A stretch of 32,481 bases of DNA from Corynebacterium otitidis ATCC 51513 (GCF_000296405.1 NZ_JH815192.1:627117-659597); one strand, 5' to 3'. Counted from the stretch's first letter, positions 16,161 to 28,243 are shown. Notes: generated by a model from the sequence alone, not told the origin. Translations and numbers: made by a program.

Positions 16161-16823
16161 CTACGCCTCCCGGGCGAGGCGCATCACCACGTCGACGACC
16201 CAGGCCATCTCGCCCGAGCCGAGAACGAGGTCCGCCGCGCCGGCGAGCGCCGGCTTCGGGTCGTAGCCGACGCCCACCCCGGCGGCGGTGACCATGTCGA
16301 TGTCGTTGGCGCCGTCGCCCACCGCTACGGTGCGCGCCATGGGCAGGCCGTGGCGCTCCGCGAGGGCGCGCAGCTCGCGCTCCTTGGCCTGGCGGTCGAC
16401 GATCTCCCCGACGACGCGGCCGGTGAACGTTCCGTCTGAGACCTCGAGGGTGTTGGCCTTGAGGTGGTCGACGCCCCAGCCGGGCGCGAGGTTGTCGAGG
16501 ACGTTGGTGAATCCCCCGGAGGCGAGCGCGACGAGAAAGCCCGCCCCGCGGGCGGCGGCGACGGCCTCCTCGATGCCCGGGGTGCGCTCGAGGCGGGCGG
16601 CCACGCGGCCTGCCGCGGCGACGTCGACGCCCTCGAGGGCGCGCACCCTGGTGCGCAGCGACTCCTCGAAGTCGAGCTCCCCGGCCATCGCGCGGGCGGT
16701 GACGGCGGCGACCTCCTCGCCGCGGCCCGCCTCCTCGGCGAGCAGGTCGAGGACCTCGCCGGTGATGAACGTCGAGTCGCAGTCGAAGCACAGGATGCCG
16801 CTCGGGCGGTGTGGCGCACTCAT
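16161..16823 (-). CDS. serB: Phosphoserine phosphatase (HAD family)
   Basis: 220 aa. It performs the last step of serine synthesis, phosphoserine to serine. HAD motif I is FDCDSTF (nucleophile Asp, DxDxT type). Motif II is the serine of LASGGF. Motif III/IV is the Lys of QAKERELRAL and VGDGANDIDMV. No N-terminal ACT domain is present, so this is a short form. ATG at 16823 is 7 bases after GATAAT (16831-16836); an earlier in-frame ATG at 16832 overlaps the hexamer and is unlikely. Confidence 0.93.
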   Translation of the reverse strand: MSAPHRPSGILCFDCDSTFITGEVLDLLAEEAGRGEEVAAVTARAMAGELDFEESLRTRVRALEGVDVAAAGRVAARLERTPGIEEAVAAARGAGFLVALASGGFTNVLDNLAPGWGVDHLKANTLEVSDGTFTGRVVGEIVDRQAKERELRALAERHGLPMARTVAVGDGANDIDMVTAAGVGVGYDPKPALAGAADLVLGSGEMAWVVDVVMRLAREA

Positions 16824-16830
16824 GGCGGCC

Positions 16831-16836
16831 ATTATC
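16831..16836 (-). promoter_or_regulatory. -10 element of serB (leaderless)
   Basis: GATAAT on the minus strand, 7 bases before ATG at 16823; one of the best -10 matches in the window. Confidence 0.5.
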
Positions 16837-16889
16837 GCACCGCCGCCCCGGCTCCGCCCTCGGGCGTCGGGCGCGGGCGCGCGGCCACG

Positions 16890-16939
16890 AAAAAGGCCCC
16901 GGGGCCCGGGCGGCGTGGTTGCCGCCCCGGGCCCCGGGG
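16890..16939 (-). terminator. Strong intrinsic terminator after ctaD
   Basis: Read on the minus strand, a stem of about 20 nearly perfect GC pairs (CCCCGGGGCCCGGGGCGGC against GCCGCCCGGGCCCCGGGG) with a short AACCAC loop is followed by TTTTT. It ends the ctaD transcript before serB. Confidence 0.85.
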
Positions 16940-16964
16940 TCGTCGTCGGAGGGAGGTCGAGGAG

Positions 16965-18719
16965 CTAACTCGGCTGCTTCTCCGACTGCTCGGTCTTCGC
17001 CTTTCCGGCGCCGTGGTCGACCGCCGAGTCGTGGCCGACGTGCGCCTCGCGGCGCATGCGCTCGACCATGTGCGGGTAGTGCAGCTCGAAGGCCGGGCGC
17101 TCCGAGCGGATGCGCGGCAGCGAGGTGAAGTTGTGCCGCGGCGGCGGGCAGGAGGTCGCCCACTCGAGCGAGTTGCCGTAGCCCCACGGGTCGTCGACGG
17201 TGACGACCTCGCCGTAACGCCAGGACTTGAAGACGTTCCACACGAACGGCAGGACCGAGGCGCCCAGCAGGAAGGAGAACACCGTGGAGATCTGGTTGAG
17301 CGTCGTGAAGCCGTCCGAGTCGAGGTAGTCGGCGTAGCGGCGCGGCATGCCCATGTTGCCGAGCCAGTGCTGGACCATGAACGTGCCGTGGAAGCCCACG
17401 AACGTCAGCCAGAAGTGCACCTTGCCGAGCCGCTCGTCGAGCATGCGGCCCGTCATCTTCGGGAACCAGAAGTAGATGCCCGCAAACGACGAGAACACCA
17501 GGGTGCCGAAGAGCGTGTAGTGGAAGTGCGCGATGAGGAAGTACGAGTCCGAGAGCTGGAAATCCAGCGGCGGGGAGGCGAGCATGACGCCGGTCATGCC
17601 GCCGAAGAGGAACGTCGCCATGAAGCCCACGGCGAAGATCATCGGCGTCTCCCAGCTGATGTGGCCGCGCCACATCGTGCCGACCCAGTTGAAGAACTTC
17701 ACGCCGGTCGGAACGGCGATGAGGAAGGTCATGAAGGAGAAGAACGGCAGGAGCACCGCGCCGGTGACGAACATGTGGTGCGCCCACACCGCCATGGACA
17801 GCGCGCCGATCGACAGGGTCGCGAAGACCAGGCCGACGTAGCCGAACATCGGCTTACGGGAGAAGACCGGGACGACCTCGGAGACGATGCCGAAGAAGGG
17901 CAGCGCGAGGACGTAGACCTCGGGGTGGCCGAAGAACCAGAAGAGGTGCTGCCACAGGATGGCGCCGCCGTTGCCCGGGGCGTAGATGTTGCCGCCGAGC
18001 TTGCGGTCGTAGAGCACGCCGAGCGCCGCGGCGAGCAGCAGCGGGAAGATCAGAAGCGCGAGCAGCGAGGCGACGAGGATGTTCCACGTGAACACCGGCA
18101 TGCGGAACATCGTCATGCCCGGCGCGCGCAGCGTGAGGATGGTGGTGACCATGTTGATGGCCGAGGCGACCGTGCCCACGCCGGTGGCGCCGACGCCGAC
18201 GATCCAGAAGTCCGCGCCGATGCCCGGGGTGTGGATGACGTCGGAGAGCGGCGAGTACATCGTCCAGCCGAAGTCGGCGGCGCCGCCCGGGGTGAGGAAG
18301 CCCGCGAGCATCGCCACGCCGCCCATCGTCGTAATCCAGAAGCCGAACGCGTTGAGCCTCGGGAAGGCGACGTCGGGCGCGCCGATCTGCAGCGGCAGGA
18401 TGTAGTTGGCGAAGCCCCACACGATCGGGGTGCCGAAGAGCAGCAGCATGACCGTGCCGTGCATGGTGAACAGCTGGTTGAACTGCTCGTTGGAGAGGAA
18501 CTGCAGCCCCGGGGTGAAGAGCTCGGCGCGGATGAGCAGCGCCATGAGCCCACCGAGGAAGAAGAAGCTCACGGACATGATGATGTACATGATCCCGAGC
18601 TGCTTGTGGTCGGTGGTGGTGAGAAACTCCCAGGCCTTCGAGCCCCGGCGGCCGTTACCCGCGGGGGCCGGCCGTTCTGGCGCGACGTAGTCGTCGAGCC
18701 GTGGCGCCACGGCAGTCAT
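16965..18719 (-). CDS. ctaD: Cytochrome c oxidase subunit I (aa3 type)
   Basis: 584 aa, twelve predicted membrane helices; the catalytic core of the terminal oxidase that reduces oxygen and pumps protons. Haem and copper ligands are all visible: [10 protein letters not shown] (haem a), [18 protein letters not shown] (Cu-B His and the cross-linked Tyr), [10 protein letters not shown] (two Cu-B His) and [10 protein letters not shown] (haem a3 and haem a). ATG at 18719 is preceded by AGGAGG 5 bases upstream, an ideal ribosome-binding site, so the long open frame further upstream is not part of the gene. Subunits II and III are not nearby, as usual in corynebacteria. Confidence 0.98.
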   Translation of the reverse strand: MTAVAPRLDDYVAPERPAPAGNGRRGSKAWEFLTTTDHKQLGIMYIIMSVSFFFLGGLMALLIRAELFTPGLQFLSNEQFNQLFTMHGTVMLLLFGTPIVWGFANYILPLQIGAPDVAFPRLNAFGFWITTMGGVAMLAGFLTPGGAADFGWTMYSPLSDVIHTPGIGADFWIVGVGATGVGTVASAINMVTTILTLRAPGMTMFRMPVFTWNILVASLLALLIFPLLLAAALGVLYDRKLGGNIYAPGNGGAILWQHLFWFFGHPEVYVLALPFFGIVSEVVPVFSRKPMFGYVGLVFATLSIGALSMAVWAHHMFVTGAVLLPFFSFMTFLIAVPTGVKFFNWVGTMWRGHISWETPMIFAVGFMATFLFGGMTGVMLASPPLDFQLSDSYFLIAHFHYTLFGTLVFSSFAGIYFWFPKMTGRMLDERLGKVHFWLTFVGFHGTFMVQHWLGNMGMPRRYADYLDSDGFTTLNQISTVFSFLLGASVLPFVWNVFKSWRYGEVVTVDDPWGYGNSLEWATSCPPPRHNFTSLPRIRSERPAFELHYPHMVERMRREAHVGHDSAVDHGAGKAKTEQSEKQPS

Positions 18720-18792
18720 AAAATCCTCCTGACAACTGGGATGACGGCGGGCGCTCGGAAGCGCTCGCCGCAGCCGCAATGATTGTGGGTTT

Positions 18793-18798
18793 ATCTTA
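18793..18798 (-). promoter_or_regulatory. -10 candidate of ctaD
   Basis: TAAGAT on the minus strand within a short AT-rich patch, about 75 bases before the ctaD ATG. Confidence 0.45.
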
Positions 18799-19048
18799 AA
18801 GCAGCCCCACGTGGGAGACCACTTCGCCCCGGACAGGCCGCGGCCAGGGAACCGCGAGGCGCGCGCCAGGATCGAGGCCCGCGGGCCCGGGGCCCAGGAG
18901 CCACACAGGCCACGGGGCTTTCGCGCCGCGGGCGGCGCGCCGCGTCCCCGCCCGGGCCGGGCCTCCCCTGCCCCGCCGCGGCTGCACCCGTCGGGGATCA
19001 ATCTTTCGGCTGCCCGGCAGGGGCGGCGCGGGTGGGGCCGGACACACG

Positions 19049-19081
19049 GGCGCCCCGCGGCCGGGCAGGCCACGGGGCGCC
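19049..19081 (-). terminator. Hairpin after nrdF
   Basis: GGCGCCCCG and CGGGGCGCC form a perfect 9-pair stem just past the nrdF stop. No T-run follows, so termination strength is uncertain. Confidence 0.45.
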
Positions 19082-19096
19082 TCGGGAGCGAGAGGG

Positions 19097-20116
<1,020 letters not shown>

Positions 20117-20174
20117 TTAAGTGCCCCACAGTTCTTCGACGACGCCCGCGGACGAGCCGCGGCTTTCCGCCCAG

Positions 20175-20180
20175 ATTCTA
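20175..20180 (-). promoter_or_regulatory. -10 element of nrdF
   Basis: TAGAAT on the minus strand, 64 bases before the nrdF ATG. Confidence 0.5.
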
Positions 20181-20228
20181 GTCCCGTGTCTTCTGGGGGC
20201 ATGAACTATCGAGCTCTAAGAGACGAAC

Positions 20229-20270
20229 GGGCGGCGCGCCGGGGGGCGAGGTGTCCCCGGCGCGCCGCCC
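20229..20270 (-). terminator. Large hairpin between nrdE and nrdF
   Basis: A perfect 16-pair inverted repeat (GGGCGGCGCGCCGGGG with CCCCGGCGCGCCGCCC, 10-base loop) about 40 bases past the nrdE stop. The following GTTCGTCTCTT is only weakly T-rich. It probably terminates the nrdHIE transcript. Confidence 0.65.
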
Positions 20271-20310
20271 GCCCCCGGCCCCGCGGGGTCGGCGTGGCCG
20301 ACCCTTGGGC

Positions 20311-22473
20311 CTAGAGCATGCAGCTCACGCAGCCCTCGACCTCGGTGCCCTCGAGCGCCATCTGCCGCAACCGGATGTAGTAGAGGGTCTTGACCCCCTT
20401 GCGCCACGCGTAGATCTGGGCGCGGTTGATGTCACGGGTCGTGGCCGTGTCCTTGAAGAACAGGGTGAGAGACAGCCCCTGGTCGACGTACTTCGTCGCC
20501 ACGGCGTAGGTGTCGATGATCTTCTCGTAGCCGATCTCGTAGGCGTCGCGGAAGTAGTCGACGTTGTCGTTGTCCATGTGCGGCGCCGGGTAGTAGACGC
20601 GGCCGAGCTTGCCCTCCTTGCGGATCTCGATGCGCGAGGCGATCGGGTGGATCGAGGAGGTCGAGTTGTTGATGTAGGAGATCGAGCCCGTCGGCGGCAC
20701 CGCCTGGAGGTTGCGGTTGTAGAGCCCGTCGCGCATGACGTCCGCCTTGAGCTCGGCCCACTCCTCCGGGGTCGGGGTGTGGGCGCTCGAGTTCTTGAAC
20801 AGCTCGGCGACCTTCTCGGTCTTCGGGGCGAAGTCGGCCGGGTCGAAGGAGTCGAAGTAGCTGCCGTCGGCGTAGTCGGAGTCCTCGAAGCCCTCGAACG
20901 CGCGGCCGCGCTCGCGGGCGAGCCGGTTGGAGGCGCGCAGCGCCGCGTAGAGCACCGCCGCGAAGTACGCGTTGGTGAAGTCGAGGCCCTCCTCGGAGCC
21001 GTAGTGGATCCGCTCGCGGCCGAGGTAGCCGTGGAGGTTCATCTGGCCGAGCCCGATGGCGTGGGCGGCGGCGTTGCCCTCCCTGACGGAGGGCACCGAG
21101 TCGATGGAGGTCTGCTCGGAGACCGCGGTGAGCCCGCGCACGGCGATCTCGACGGTACGGCCGAAGTCGGGCGAGTCCATCGCCGCGGCGATGTTCATCG
21201 AGCCGAGGTTGCAGGAGATGTCGTGGCCGATGGTCTCGAAGGTGAGGTCCTCGTTGAGCACCGAGGGGGTGTTGACCTGCAGGATCTCGGAGCACAGGTT
21301 GGACATGTTGATCCGGCCCTTGATCGGGTTCGCCCGGTTCACCGTGTCCTCGAACATGATGTAGGGGTAGCCCGACTCGAACTGGATCTCCGCGAGGGTC
21401 TGGAAGAACTCGCGGGCGTTGATCTTCGTCTTGGAGATGTGGTCGTTCTCGACCATCTCGCGGTAGTGCTCGGTGATCGGCAGGTCGCCGAAGGGCACGC
21501 CGTACTCGCGCTCCACGTCGTAGGGAGAGAAGAGGTACATGTCCTCGTTGCGCTTCGCGAGCTCGAAGGTGATGTCCGGGATGACCACGCCCAGCGAGAG
21601 GGTCTTGATGCGGATCTTCTCGTCGGCGTTCTCGCGCTTGGTGTCGAGGAACGAGAGGATGTCCGGGTGGTGGGCGCTTAAGTACACCGCGCCGGCGCCC
21701 TGCCGCGCGCCGAGCTGGTTGGCGTAGGAGAAGGAGTCCTCGAGGAGCTTCATCACGGGGATGACGCCGGAGGACTGGTTCTCGATGTGCTTGATCGGCG
21801 CGCCCGCCTCGCGGAGGTTGCTCAGCAGGAGGGCCACTCCCCCGCCCCGCTTGGAGAGCTGCAGCGCGGAGTTCACCGAGCGGCCGATGGACTCCATGTT
21901 GTCCTCGATGCGCAGAAGGAAGCAGCTCACCGGCTCGCCGCGCTGGAGCTTGCCCTCGTTGAGGAAGGTCGGGGTCGCCGGCTGGAAGCGCCCGGTCATG
22001 ATCTCGTCGACGAGGCTCTCGGCGAGCCGCTCGTCGCCGTCGGCGAGCGAGAGCGCGACCATGCACACGCGGTCCTCGAAGCGCTCGAGGTAGCGGCGCC
22101 CGTCGAAGGTCTTCAGCGTGTAGGACGTGTAGTACTTAAAGGCCCCGAGGAAGGTCTTGAAGCGGAACTTGTAGGAGTAGGCGCGCTGGAAGAGCGCCTT
22201 GATCGTCTCGAAGCTGTAGCGCTCGAGCACCTCGGCGTCGTAGTACTTGTTGCGCACCAGGTAGTCGAGCTTCTCCTCGAGGTTGTGGAAGAAGACCGTG
22301 TTCTGGTTGACGTGCTGGAGGAAGTACTGGTTGGCGGCCTCGCGGTCCTTGTCGAACTGGATGCTCCCGTCCGGGGCATACAGGTTCAGCATCGCGTTGA
22401 GCGCGTGGTAGTCGAGGCCCTGGGTGTCGTCGTTGGCCGGCGACGGCGTGTGCGTCCCGAAAGTCGTGGTCAT
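20311..22473 (-). CDS. nrdE: Class Ib ribonucleotide reductase large subunit (R1E)
   Basis: 720 aa. It reduces ribonucleoside diphosphates to deoxy forms. Active-site cysteines are visible in [12 protein letters not shown] (near residue 182) and NLCSEILQ (near 390, with the catalytic Asn and Glu alongside), and the redox pair that accepts electrons from NrdH is at the extreme C-terminus (EGCVSCML). The C-terminal [19 protein letters not shown] is typical of NrdE. ATG at 22473 gives a normal N-terminus ([12 protein letters not shown]); an in-frame ATG at 22536 would add 21 unlikely residues. It lies 106 bases downstream of nrdI, an interval with a small hairpin and an AT-rich patch. Confidence 0.97.
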   Translation of the reverse strand: MTTTFGTHTPSPANDDTQGLDYHALNAMLNLYAPDGSIQFDKDREAANQYFLQHVNQNTVFFHNLEEKLDYLVRNKYYDAEVLERYSFETIKALFQRAYSYKFRFKTFLGAFKYYTSYTLKTFDGRRYLERFEDRVCMVALSLADGDERLAESLVDEIMTGRFQPATPTFLNEGKLQRGEPVSCFLLRIEDNMESIGRSVNSALQLSKRGGGVALLLSNLREAGAPIKHIENQSSGVIPVMKLLEDSFSYANQLGARQGAGAVYLSAHHPDILSFLDTKRENADEKIRIKTLSLGVVIPDITFELAKRNEDMYLFSPYDVEREYGVPFGDLPITEHYREMVENDHISKTKINAREFFQTLAEIQFESGYPYIMFEDTVNRANPIKGRINMSNLCSEILQVNTPSVLNEDLTFETIGHDISCNLGSMNIAAAMDSPDFGRTVEIAVRGLTAVSEQTSIDSVPSVREGNAAAHAIGLGQMNLHGYLGRERIHYGSEEGLDFTNAYFAAVLYAALRASNRLARERGRAFEGFEDSDYADGSYFDSFDPADFAPKTEKVAELFKNSSAHTPTPEEWAELKADVMRDGLYNRNLQAVPPTGSISYINNSTSSIHPIASRIEIRKEGKLGRVYYPAPHMDNDNVDYFRDAYEIGYEKIIDTYAVATKYVDQGLSLTLFFKDTATTRDINRAQIYAWRKGVKTLYYIRLRQMALEGTEVEGCVSCML

Positions 22474-22555
22474 GGCGGTTGCCTCGTGCTCCTTCCCCGC
22501 CGGGCTGCGCCGACGGTCAGCGGTATCGGGTTTCATTATTGACTTATGGTTTATC

Positions 22556-22580
22556 AAAAAAGGGCCCGTCTGCAGCGGGC
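22556..22580 (-). terminator. Small hairpin with T-run between nrdI and nrdE
   Basis: On the minus strand GCCCG-CTGCAGA-CGGGC-CC-TTTTTT begins right at the nrdI stop. The stem has only 5 pairs but the T-run is perfect. It could act as an attenuator that lowers nrdE transcription relative to nrdHI. Confidence 0.4.
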
Positions 22581-23023
22581 TACTGGCGCTCCGCGCCGAG
22601 GGGCTCGAGGCCCAGGTCCTCGGCATGCGAGAGCAGGTTGTGGCGCACCACCGCGACGTCCTCGTCGGTGCCGCGCAGCTCGAAGCGGTAGACATAAGGG
22701 ACGCCGCACTTCGCGGCGATGACGTCGCCGGCCTTGCCGTAGTCGGCCCCGAAGTTCGTGTTGCCCCCGGCGATCACCGCGCGCAGCAGATGACGGTTGC
22801 GCTCGTCGTTGAGGAAGCGGATGACCTGGGGCGGGACGGGCTTGGGCTGGCGCTTGGCCAGCGAGACCCCGCCGCCGTAGGTCGGGCACACGAGCACGAA
22901 GGGCTCCTCCACTACGAGCCCGTCCTCGCTCGCGCGCAGCGGGATGCGCCGGGCCGGGAGGTCGAGCTTGTCGACGAAGGCCTTGGTGTTGCCCGTGGCC
23001 GACGAGAAGTAGACGATGAGCAC
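22580..23023 (-). CDS. nrdI: Flavodoxin-like NrdI
   Basis: 147 aa. NrdI uses FMN to supply oxidant for assembling the manganese-tyrosyl radical centre of NrdF. The N-terminal [17 protein letters not shown] is the FMN phosphate-binding loop. CPTYGGG and [18 protein letters not shown] are the further flavin-binding loops of the NrdI family. The GTG start has a GAGGGGGG stretch upstream. It follows nrdH by 78 bases and precedes nrdE in the standard nrdHIE order. Confidence 0.96.
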   Translation of the reverse strand: MLIVYFSSATGNTKAFVDKLDLPARRIPLRASEDGLVVEEPFVLVCPTYGGGVSLAKRQPKPVPPQVIRFLNDERNRHLLRAVIAGGNTNFGADYGKAGDVIAAKCGVPYVYRFELRGTDEDVAVVRHNLLSHAEDLGLEPLGAERQ

Positions 23024-23101
23024 CCTTGCCCCCCTCTTCGTCGCTATCGCGGGGTTGATCCGGTTACCCGTGTCGCGGCCCCCGCGCGCCGCCGGCCGGC
23101 G

Positions 23102-23341
23102 CTACGCGGCCTGGGCCTCCTGGGCCAGCGCCTTGATGCGCTCGGGGCGGAAGCCGGACCAGTGCTCACCGTCGGCCTCGACGACCGGGGCCTGGAGGTA
23201 GCCCAGCGCGAGCACGTAGTCGCGCGCCTCGTCGTCGGTGGAGACATCGACCTGCTCGTAGTCCAGGCCGGCGCGGTCGAGCGCCTTCTTCGTCGCGTTG
23301 CACTGCATGCAGGCCGGCTTGGTGTAGAGCGTGATAGCCAT
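23102..23341 (-). CDS. nrdH: Glutaredoxin-like redoxin NrdH
   Basis: 79 aa. It is the electron donor for NrdE, itself reduced by thioredoxin reductase. The redox motif is CMQC (near residues 11-14) in LYTKPACMQCNATKKAL, and WSGFRPERI near the C-terminus is the NrdH signature. ATG at 23341 has GGGGAG 8 bases upstream. It is first gene of the nrdHIE operon; the open frame further upstream contains the promoter region and is not coding. Confidence 0.96.
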   Translation of the reverse strand: MAITLYTKPACMQCNATKKALDRAGLDYEQVDVSTDDEARDYVLALGYLQAPVVEADGEHWSGFRPERIKALAQEAQAA

Positions 23342-23438
23342 AGTGATGTCTCCCCGTCCATCGAGTGGTTTCGCCGGCGCGGGCGCCTCGTCCCGCCGCT
23401 GACCGGCCATGATTCCCCGCCGTGAAGCGATGGAAACG

Positions 23439-23467
23439 ACACTATACTTTGGCCCAACTGGACGCAA
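23439..23467 (-). promoter_or_regulatory. Promoter of nrdHIE
   Basis: On the minus strand -35 TTGCGT (23462-23467) and -10 TAGTGT (23439-23444) are 17 bases apart; the overlapping TATAGT (23441-23446) is an alternative -10. Confidence 0.5.
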
Positions 23468-23471
23468 GGGA

Positions 23472-23485
23472 TACCACATGTGGTA
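23472..23485. promoter_or_regulatory. Perfect 14-base palindrome, possible NrdR operator
   Basis: TACCACATGTGGTA lies just upstream of the nrdHIE -35. Its length, symmetry and position fit an NrdR-type box, but the core differs from the usual CTATAT-rich consensus, so another regulator is possible. Confidence 0.4.
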
Positions 23486-23525
23486 GTTACAGCCGTGATA
23501 TTCGCTGTTCGGCCCCGGGCGGTGG

Positions 23526-23536
23526 ACCATATGTAG
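23526..23536. promoter_or_regulatory. Second partial palindrome upstream of nrdHIE
   Basis: ACCATATGTAG; its centre is 52 bases (about five helical turns) from the centre of the box at 23472-23485. NrdR sites normally come as helically phased pairs. Confidence 0.3.
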
Positions 23537-23680
23537 CGCCCCCACCCGGGAGGCCTCGCGCGGCGCCGCGACGAATCCGCAGGTGGCCGGGGACGACACG
23601 GTATTGTGATATTGCTCTCACGTGTCGTGCGGGTCGGTACGCCCGCACCCCGGCGGCACGGGCAGCTTCCCAACGGCACG

Positions 23681-23731
23681 AAAAAGCCGGCCGCACCTTG
23701 AAGGGACGATCCCCTCGAAGGTGCGGCCGGC
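23681..23731 (-). terminator. Intrinsic terminator after rpmJ
   Basis: On the minus strand GCCGGCCGCACCTT pairs with AAGGTGCGGCCGGC (14 perfect pairs) followed by TTTTT. Confidence 0.85.
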
Positions 23732-23749
23732 CGTAGCGCGGCGCTTCGC

Positions 23750-23872
23750 CTAGCCCTGGCGGGCCTTGAAGCGCGGGTCGCGCTTGTTGATCACGAAGAC
23801 CTTGCCGTGGCGACGCACAACCTGGGCGCCCGGCTTTTTCTTCAGCGACCGAAGCGACTTGCGGACCTTCAT
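23750..23872 (-). CDS. rpmJ: 50S ribosomal protein L36, zinc-free (C-minus) form
   Basis: 40 aa: starts [19 protein letters not shown] and ends DPRFKARQG, the L36 signature. The usual four zinc ligands (three Cys, one His) are replaced: there is no cysteine at all, and the KK(K)PG insertion is that of the C-minus paralogue. Such forms substitute for the zinc form when zinc is scarce and are often under Zur control in actinobacteria. AAAGGAG lies 6 bases before the ATG. It has its own promoter candidate and a strong terminator, so it is a single-gene unit. Confidence 0.95.
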   Translation of the reverse strand: MKVRKSLRSLKKKPGAQVVRRHGKVFVINKRDPRFKARQG

Positions 23873-23993
23873 CGGGCGCTCCTTTCCATGTCGTCGATGC
23901 CGTGCCCCGCGTGGCTCCCGACGGGCGCCGCCGCGCCCCGGCCGGGCCGCGCGACCCGCTTCCGGGCGGCACGAAGCCAAGATAACGGCGGAT

Positions 23994-23999
23994 ATTCTA
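23994..23999 (-). promoter_or_regulatory. -10 candidate of rpmJ
   Basis: TAGAAT on the minus strand in an AT-rich patch, giving a leader of ~115 bases. I see no clear Zur-box palindrome beside it. Confidence 0.4.
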
Positions 24000-24040
24000 G
24001 CCCACACTTTCTCCCCGGCCAAACCAGCTCGGGCCGCGGT

Positions 24041-24046
24041 TAGGGT
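24041..24046 (+). promoter_or_regulatory. -10 candidate of nadE
   Basis: TAGGGT, 54 bases before the nadE ATG. Confidence 0.35.
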
Positions 24047-24100
24047 GAGGGCAGGCGGCGGCCGCGCCGGCCGCCCATCCGACCGAGGAATGGAGGAGCC

Positions 24101-24931
24101 ATGCCCGAGGAAAGCCCGCAGGGGGAGGTCCGCCGCAGGCTGGGCGTCGCGCCCGAGATCGACCCCGCCGGCGAGATCGAGCGCCGCGTGTCGTTCATCG
24201 CCGACTACCTCTCAGGCTCCGGGGCGAGGGCGCTGGTGCTGGGGATCTCCGGGGGCCAGGACTCGACGCTCGCCGGGCGGCTCAGCCAGCTCGCCGCGGA
24301 GCGGGTGCGCTCCCAAGGCGGGAGCGCGAAGTTCGTCGCCGTGCGCCTGCCTTATGGCACGCAGGCCGACGAGGACGACGCGCAGCTCGCGCTCGACGTC
24401 ATCGCCCCCGACCGGCGGCTCACCGTGGACATCAAGCCCGCGGTCGACGCGTCCGCCCGGGCGGCGGCCCGGGCGCTGGGAGTCGAGCGGCTCGGCGATA
24501 AGAACGTCGGCAACATCAAGGCCCGCGAGCGGATGATCGCCCAGTACGCCATCGCCGGGGAGCTCGGCGGGCTGGTGGTCGGCACGGACCACGCCGCGGA
24601 GAACGTCACCGGCTTCTTCACGAAGTTCGGCGACGGCGCCGCCGACCTCGCGCCGCTGACCGGGCTGACCAAGTCCCAGGGCGCCGCGCTGCTCAAGGAG
24701 CTCGGCGCGCCGGCCAAGACGTGGGAGAAGGTCCCCACCGCCGACCTCGAGGACGAGCGCCCGGCACTGCCCGACGAGGAGGCCCTGGGCGTGAGCTACC
24801 GCGACATCGACGCCTACCTCGCCGGCGGCGAGGTCCCCGGGGACGCCGCGCGCCGCATCGAGGAGCTGTGGCGCACAGGAGAGCACAAGCGCCACCTGCC
24901 GCCGGGCCCCGACGACGAGTGGTGGCGCTAG
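24101..24931 (+). CDS. nadE: Ammonia-dependent NAD+ synthetase
   Basis: 276 aa. It converts nicotinate adenine dinucleotide, ATP and ammonia to NAD. The PP-loop ATP site is [11 protein letters not shown] (about residues 47-57). [20 protein letters not shown] binds the deamido-NAD, and [19 protein letters not shown] is the family C-terminal signature. It lacks the nitrilase-like glutaminase domain, so it uses free ammonia. GGAGG lies 5 bases before the ATG. Its stop overlaps the stop of the convergent kinase-like gene in the palindrome GCTAGC. Confidence 0.97.
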   Translation: MPEESPQGEVRRRLGVAPEIDPAGEIERRVSFIADYLSGSGARALVLGISGGQDSTLAGRLSQLAAERVRSQGGSAKFVAVRLPYGTQADEDDAQLALDVIAPDRRLTVDIKPAVDASARAAARALGVERLGDKNVGNIKARERMIAQYAIAGELGGLVVGTDHAAENVTGFFTKFGDGAADLAPLTGLTKSQGAALLKELGAPAKTWEKVPTADLEDERPALPDEEALGVSYRDIDAYLAGGEVPGDAARRIEELWRTGEHKRHLPPGPDDEWWR

Positions 24932-25704
24932 CCTAGGCGCGCGGTCACCCGCCGGACTGCGTCGACCAGCGCGTCCCCGTAGGCGGGGCCGTGCGTCTTC
25001 GCGTGCACGGCCAGCGGGTGGAGCTGGTGGGCCGGGATGTCCTCCCGCCAGCCCTGAGGCAGGGGGTGGACCTCCTCGTAGCCCGCGAAGATCTCCTCGA
25101 GGCCCGGCGCGCCAAAAAGCGCGAGCATCGCGAGGTCCGTGACCCGGTGCCCGCCGTGCGCCGCCGGGTCGATGAGCACCGGCCCGTCCTTGCCGAAGAG
25201 CAGGTTCCCCGACCACAGGTCGCCGTGGATCCGCGCGGGCTTCGGGTCGCCCCAGTCGTGCCCGCGCACGAGCCGGCAGGCCTCCTCGACCTCCTCGAGG
25301 CCGCCCCGGTCGAGGTGCCCCGCGGCCACCGCGTCGCGGGCGAAGGGCAGCACGCGCTGCTCGACGTAGAACTCCGCCCAGTCGTCGGTGGGGGTGCACT
25401 CCTGTTCCGCGGTGCCGATGTAGTTCGGCCCGTCCCAGCCCGGCGGCGGGCAGCCGAAGGCCTCCGCCCCGGAGTCGTGGAGCCGGGCGAGCTCCCGGCC
25501 GGCGGTCCTCGCCGCCTCAGCGCTCGGCCTGCCGGCGGGCACGCGGCGGGTGACGATCTCCTCGTCGCTCGCCTCGACGACTTCTGCGACGAACGAGCGC
25601 TCGTGCGCCCCGTCGGCGAGCCAGCGCAGCCCCTCGGCTTCGGCGCGCGCGGCGAGCCGCTGCGCGGGGCGCTTGGTGACGGTGTCCCTCGACATCTGCG
25701 GCAC
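24928..25704 (-). CDS. Fructosamine/ketosamine-3-kinase family protein
   Basis: About 258 aa, aminoglycoside-phosphotransferase-like fold. The catalytic loop is [14 protein letters not shown] (Asp as base, Asn for metal; about residues 155-168) and the DFG-equivalent is [23 protein letters not shown] and PNYIGT are typical of the fructosamine-kinase family, which phosphorylates sugar adducts on proteins and so repairs glycation. That activity is inferred from family. GTG at 25704 with GAGGAGG 5 bases upstream is preferred; ATG at 25695 is the alternative. A longer frame upstream runs into the copper promoter region and is not supported. Confidence 0.88.
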   Translation of the reverse strand: MPQMSRDTVTKRPAQRLAARAEAEGLRWLADGAHERSFVAEVVEASDEEIVTRRVPAGRPSAEAARTAGRELARLHDSGAEAFGCPPPGWDGPNYIGTAEQECTPTDDWAEFYVEQRVLPFARDAVAAGHLDRGGLEEVEEACRLVRGHDWGDPKPARIHGDLWSGNLLFGKDGPVLIDPAAHGGHRVTDLAMLALFGAPGLEEIFAGYEEVHPLPQGWREDIPAHQLHPLAVHAKTHGPAYGDALVDAVRRVTARLG

Positions 25705-25873
25705 GACGGCCTCCTCTACCTCGCCGCCCGACCGGGCCTTAGGGGCGGCGCGTCGACGACGGCTTCGCAGCCCGGTCCCGTTCCGCGCGATGGTAGCCGC
25801 GCCCGCGCCTCCCGCGCCGCGGCGCCGCACTCCGCGCCCGCTGTGCGCCCCGGGAAGTCCCAGCTTAGCACCA

Positions 25874-25902
25874 TTGCCAGATACCCCATAGGGGTATACA
25901 TT
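25874..25902 (+). promoter_or_regulatory. Copper-operon promoter
   Basis: -35 TTGCCA (25874-25879) and -10 TACATT (25897-25902) are 17 bases apart. The operator fills the spacer, the classic layout for CsoR or MerR-like control. Confidence 0.6.
25881..25897. promoter_or_regulatory. CsoR-type copper operator
   Basis: ATACCCCATAGGGGTAT, a perfect inverted repeat of the TACCCC-GGGGTA type bound by CsoR. Copper binding releases CsoR and derepresses the operon. Confidence 0.88.
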
Positions 25903-26021
25903 CGGGGTAGGGCCCCTTCCGGTCGGCGGCGCACCCTCGCGCCCGCGCCGGCACGGCCCGACAAAGACGCACGCAGGACCCGGCCCGCGTCGCCGCGCGG
26001 GCCGGGCAGGAAGGAGAAGGC

Positions 26022-28238
<2,217 letters not shown>

Positions 28239-28243
28239 GCCCA

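Larger units (their letters stand above)
18720..19096. other. Intergenic region between nrdF and ctaD
   Basis: 377 bases. From the ctaD side it holds the AGGAGG site, a -10 candidate at 18793-18798 and a ~65-base leader. From the nrdF side it holds a GC hairpin at 19049-19081. The remainder (about 18830-19040) is very GC-rich with no convincing frame or motif. Confidence 0.6.
23342..23680. other. Upstream regulatory region of nrdHIE
   Basis: About 340 bases between nrdH and the rpmJ terminator with no gene. It holds a promoter candidate (23439-23467), two palindromic boxes (23472-23485 and 23526-23536) and a ~90-base leader. GC is locally lower than the surroundings. Confidence 0.65.
25705..26021. 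other. Intergenic region upstream of the copper operon
   Basis: 317 bases between two divergent genes. It contains the CsoR-type operator and promoter at 25874-25902, then a ~115-base GC-rich leader ending in GGAAGGAGAAGG before the ATG at 26022. No further gene is visible. Confidence 0.7.

Noticed and set aside
15259..17787. A 842-codon minus-strand frame and a 772-codon plus-strand frame (16464-18782)
   Set aside because: They shadow serB and ctaD, whose products have complete catalytic motifs; the shadow products are low-complexity.
23766..24043. Plus-strand frames upstream of nadE
   Set aside because: They are antisense to rpmJ and its leader. nadE has a clear start with GGAGG at 24101.
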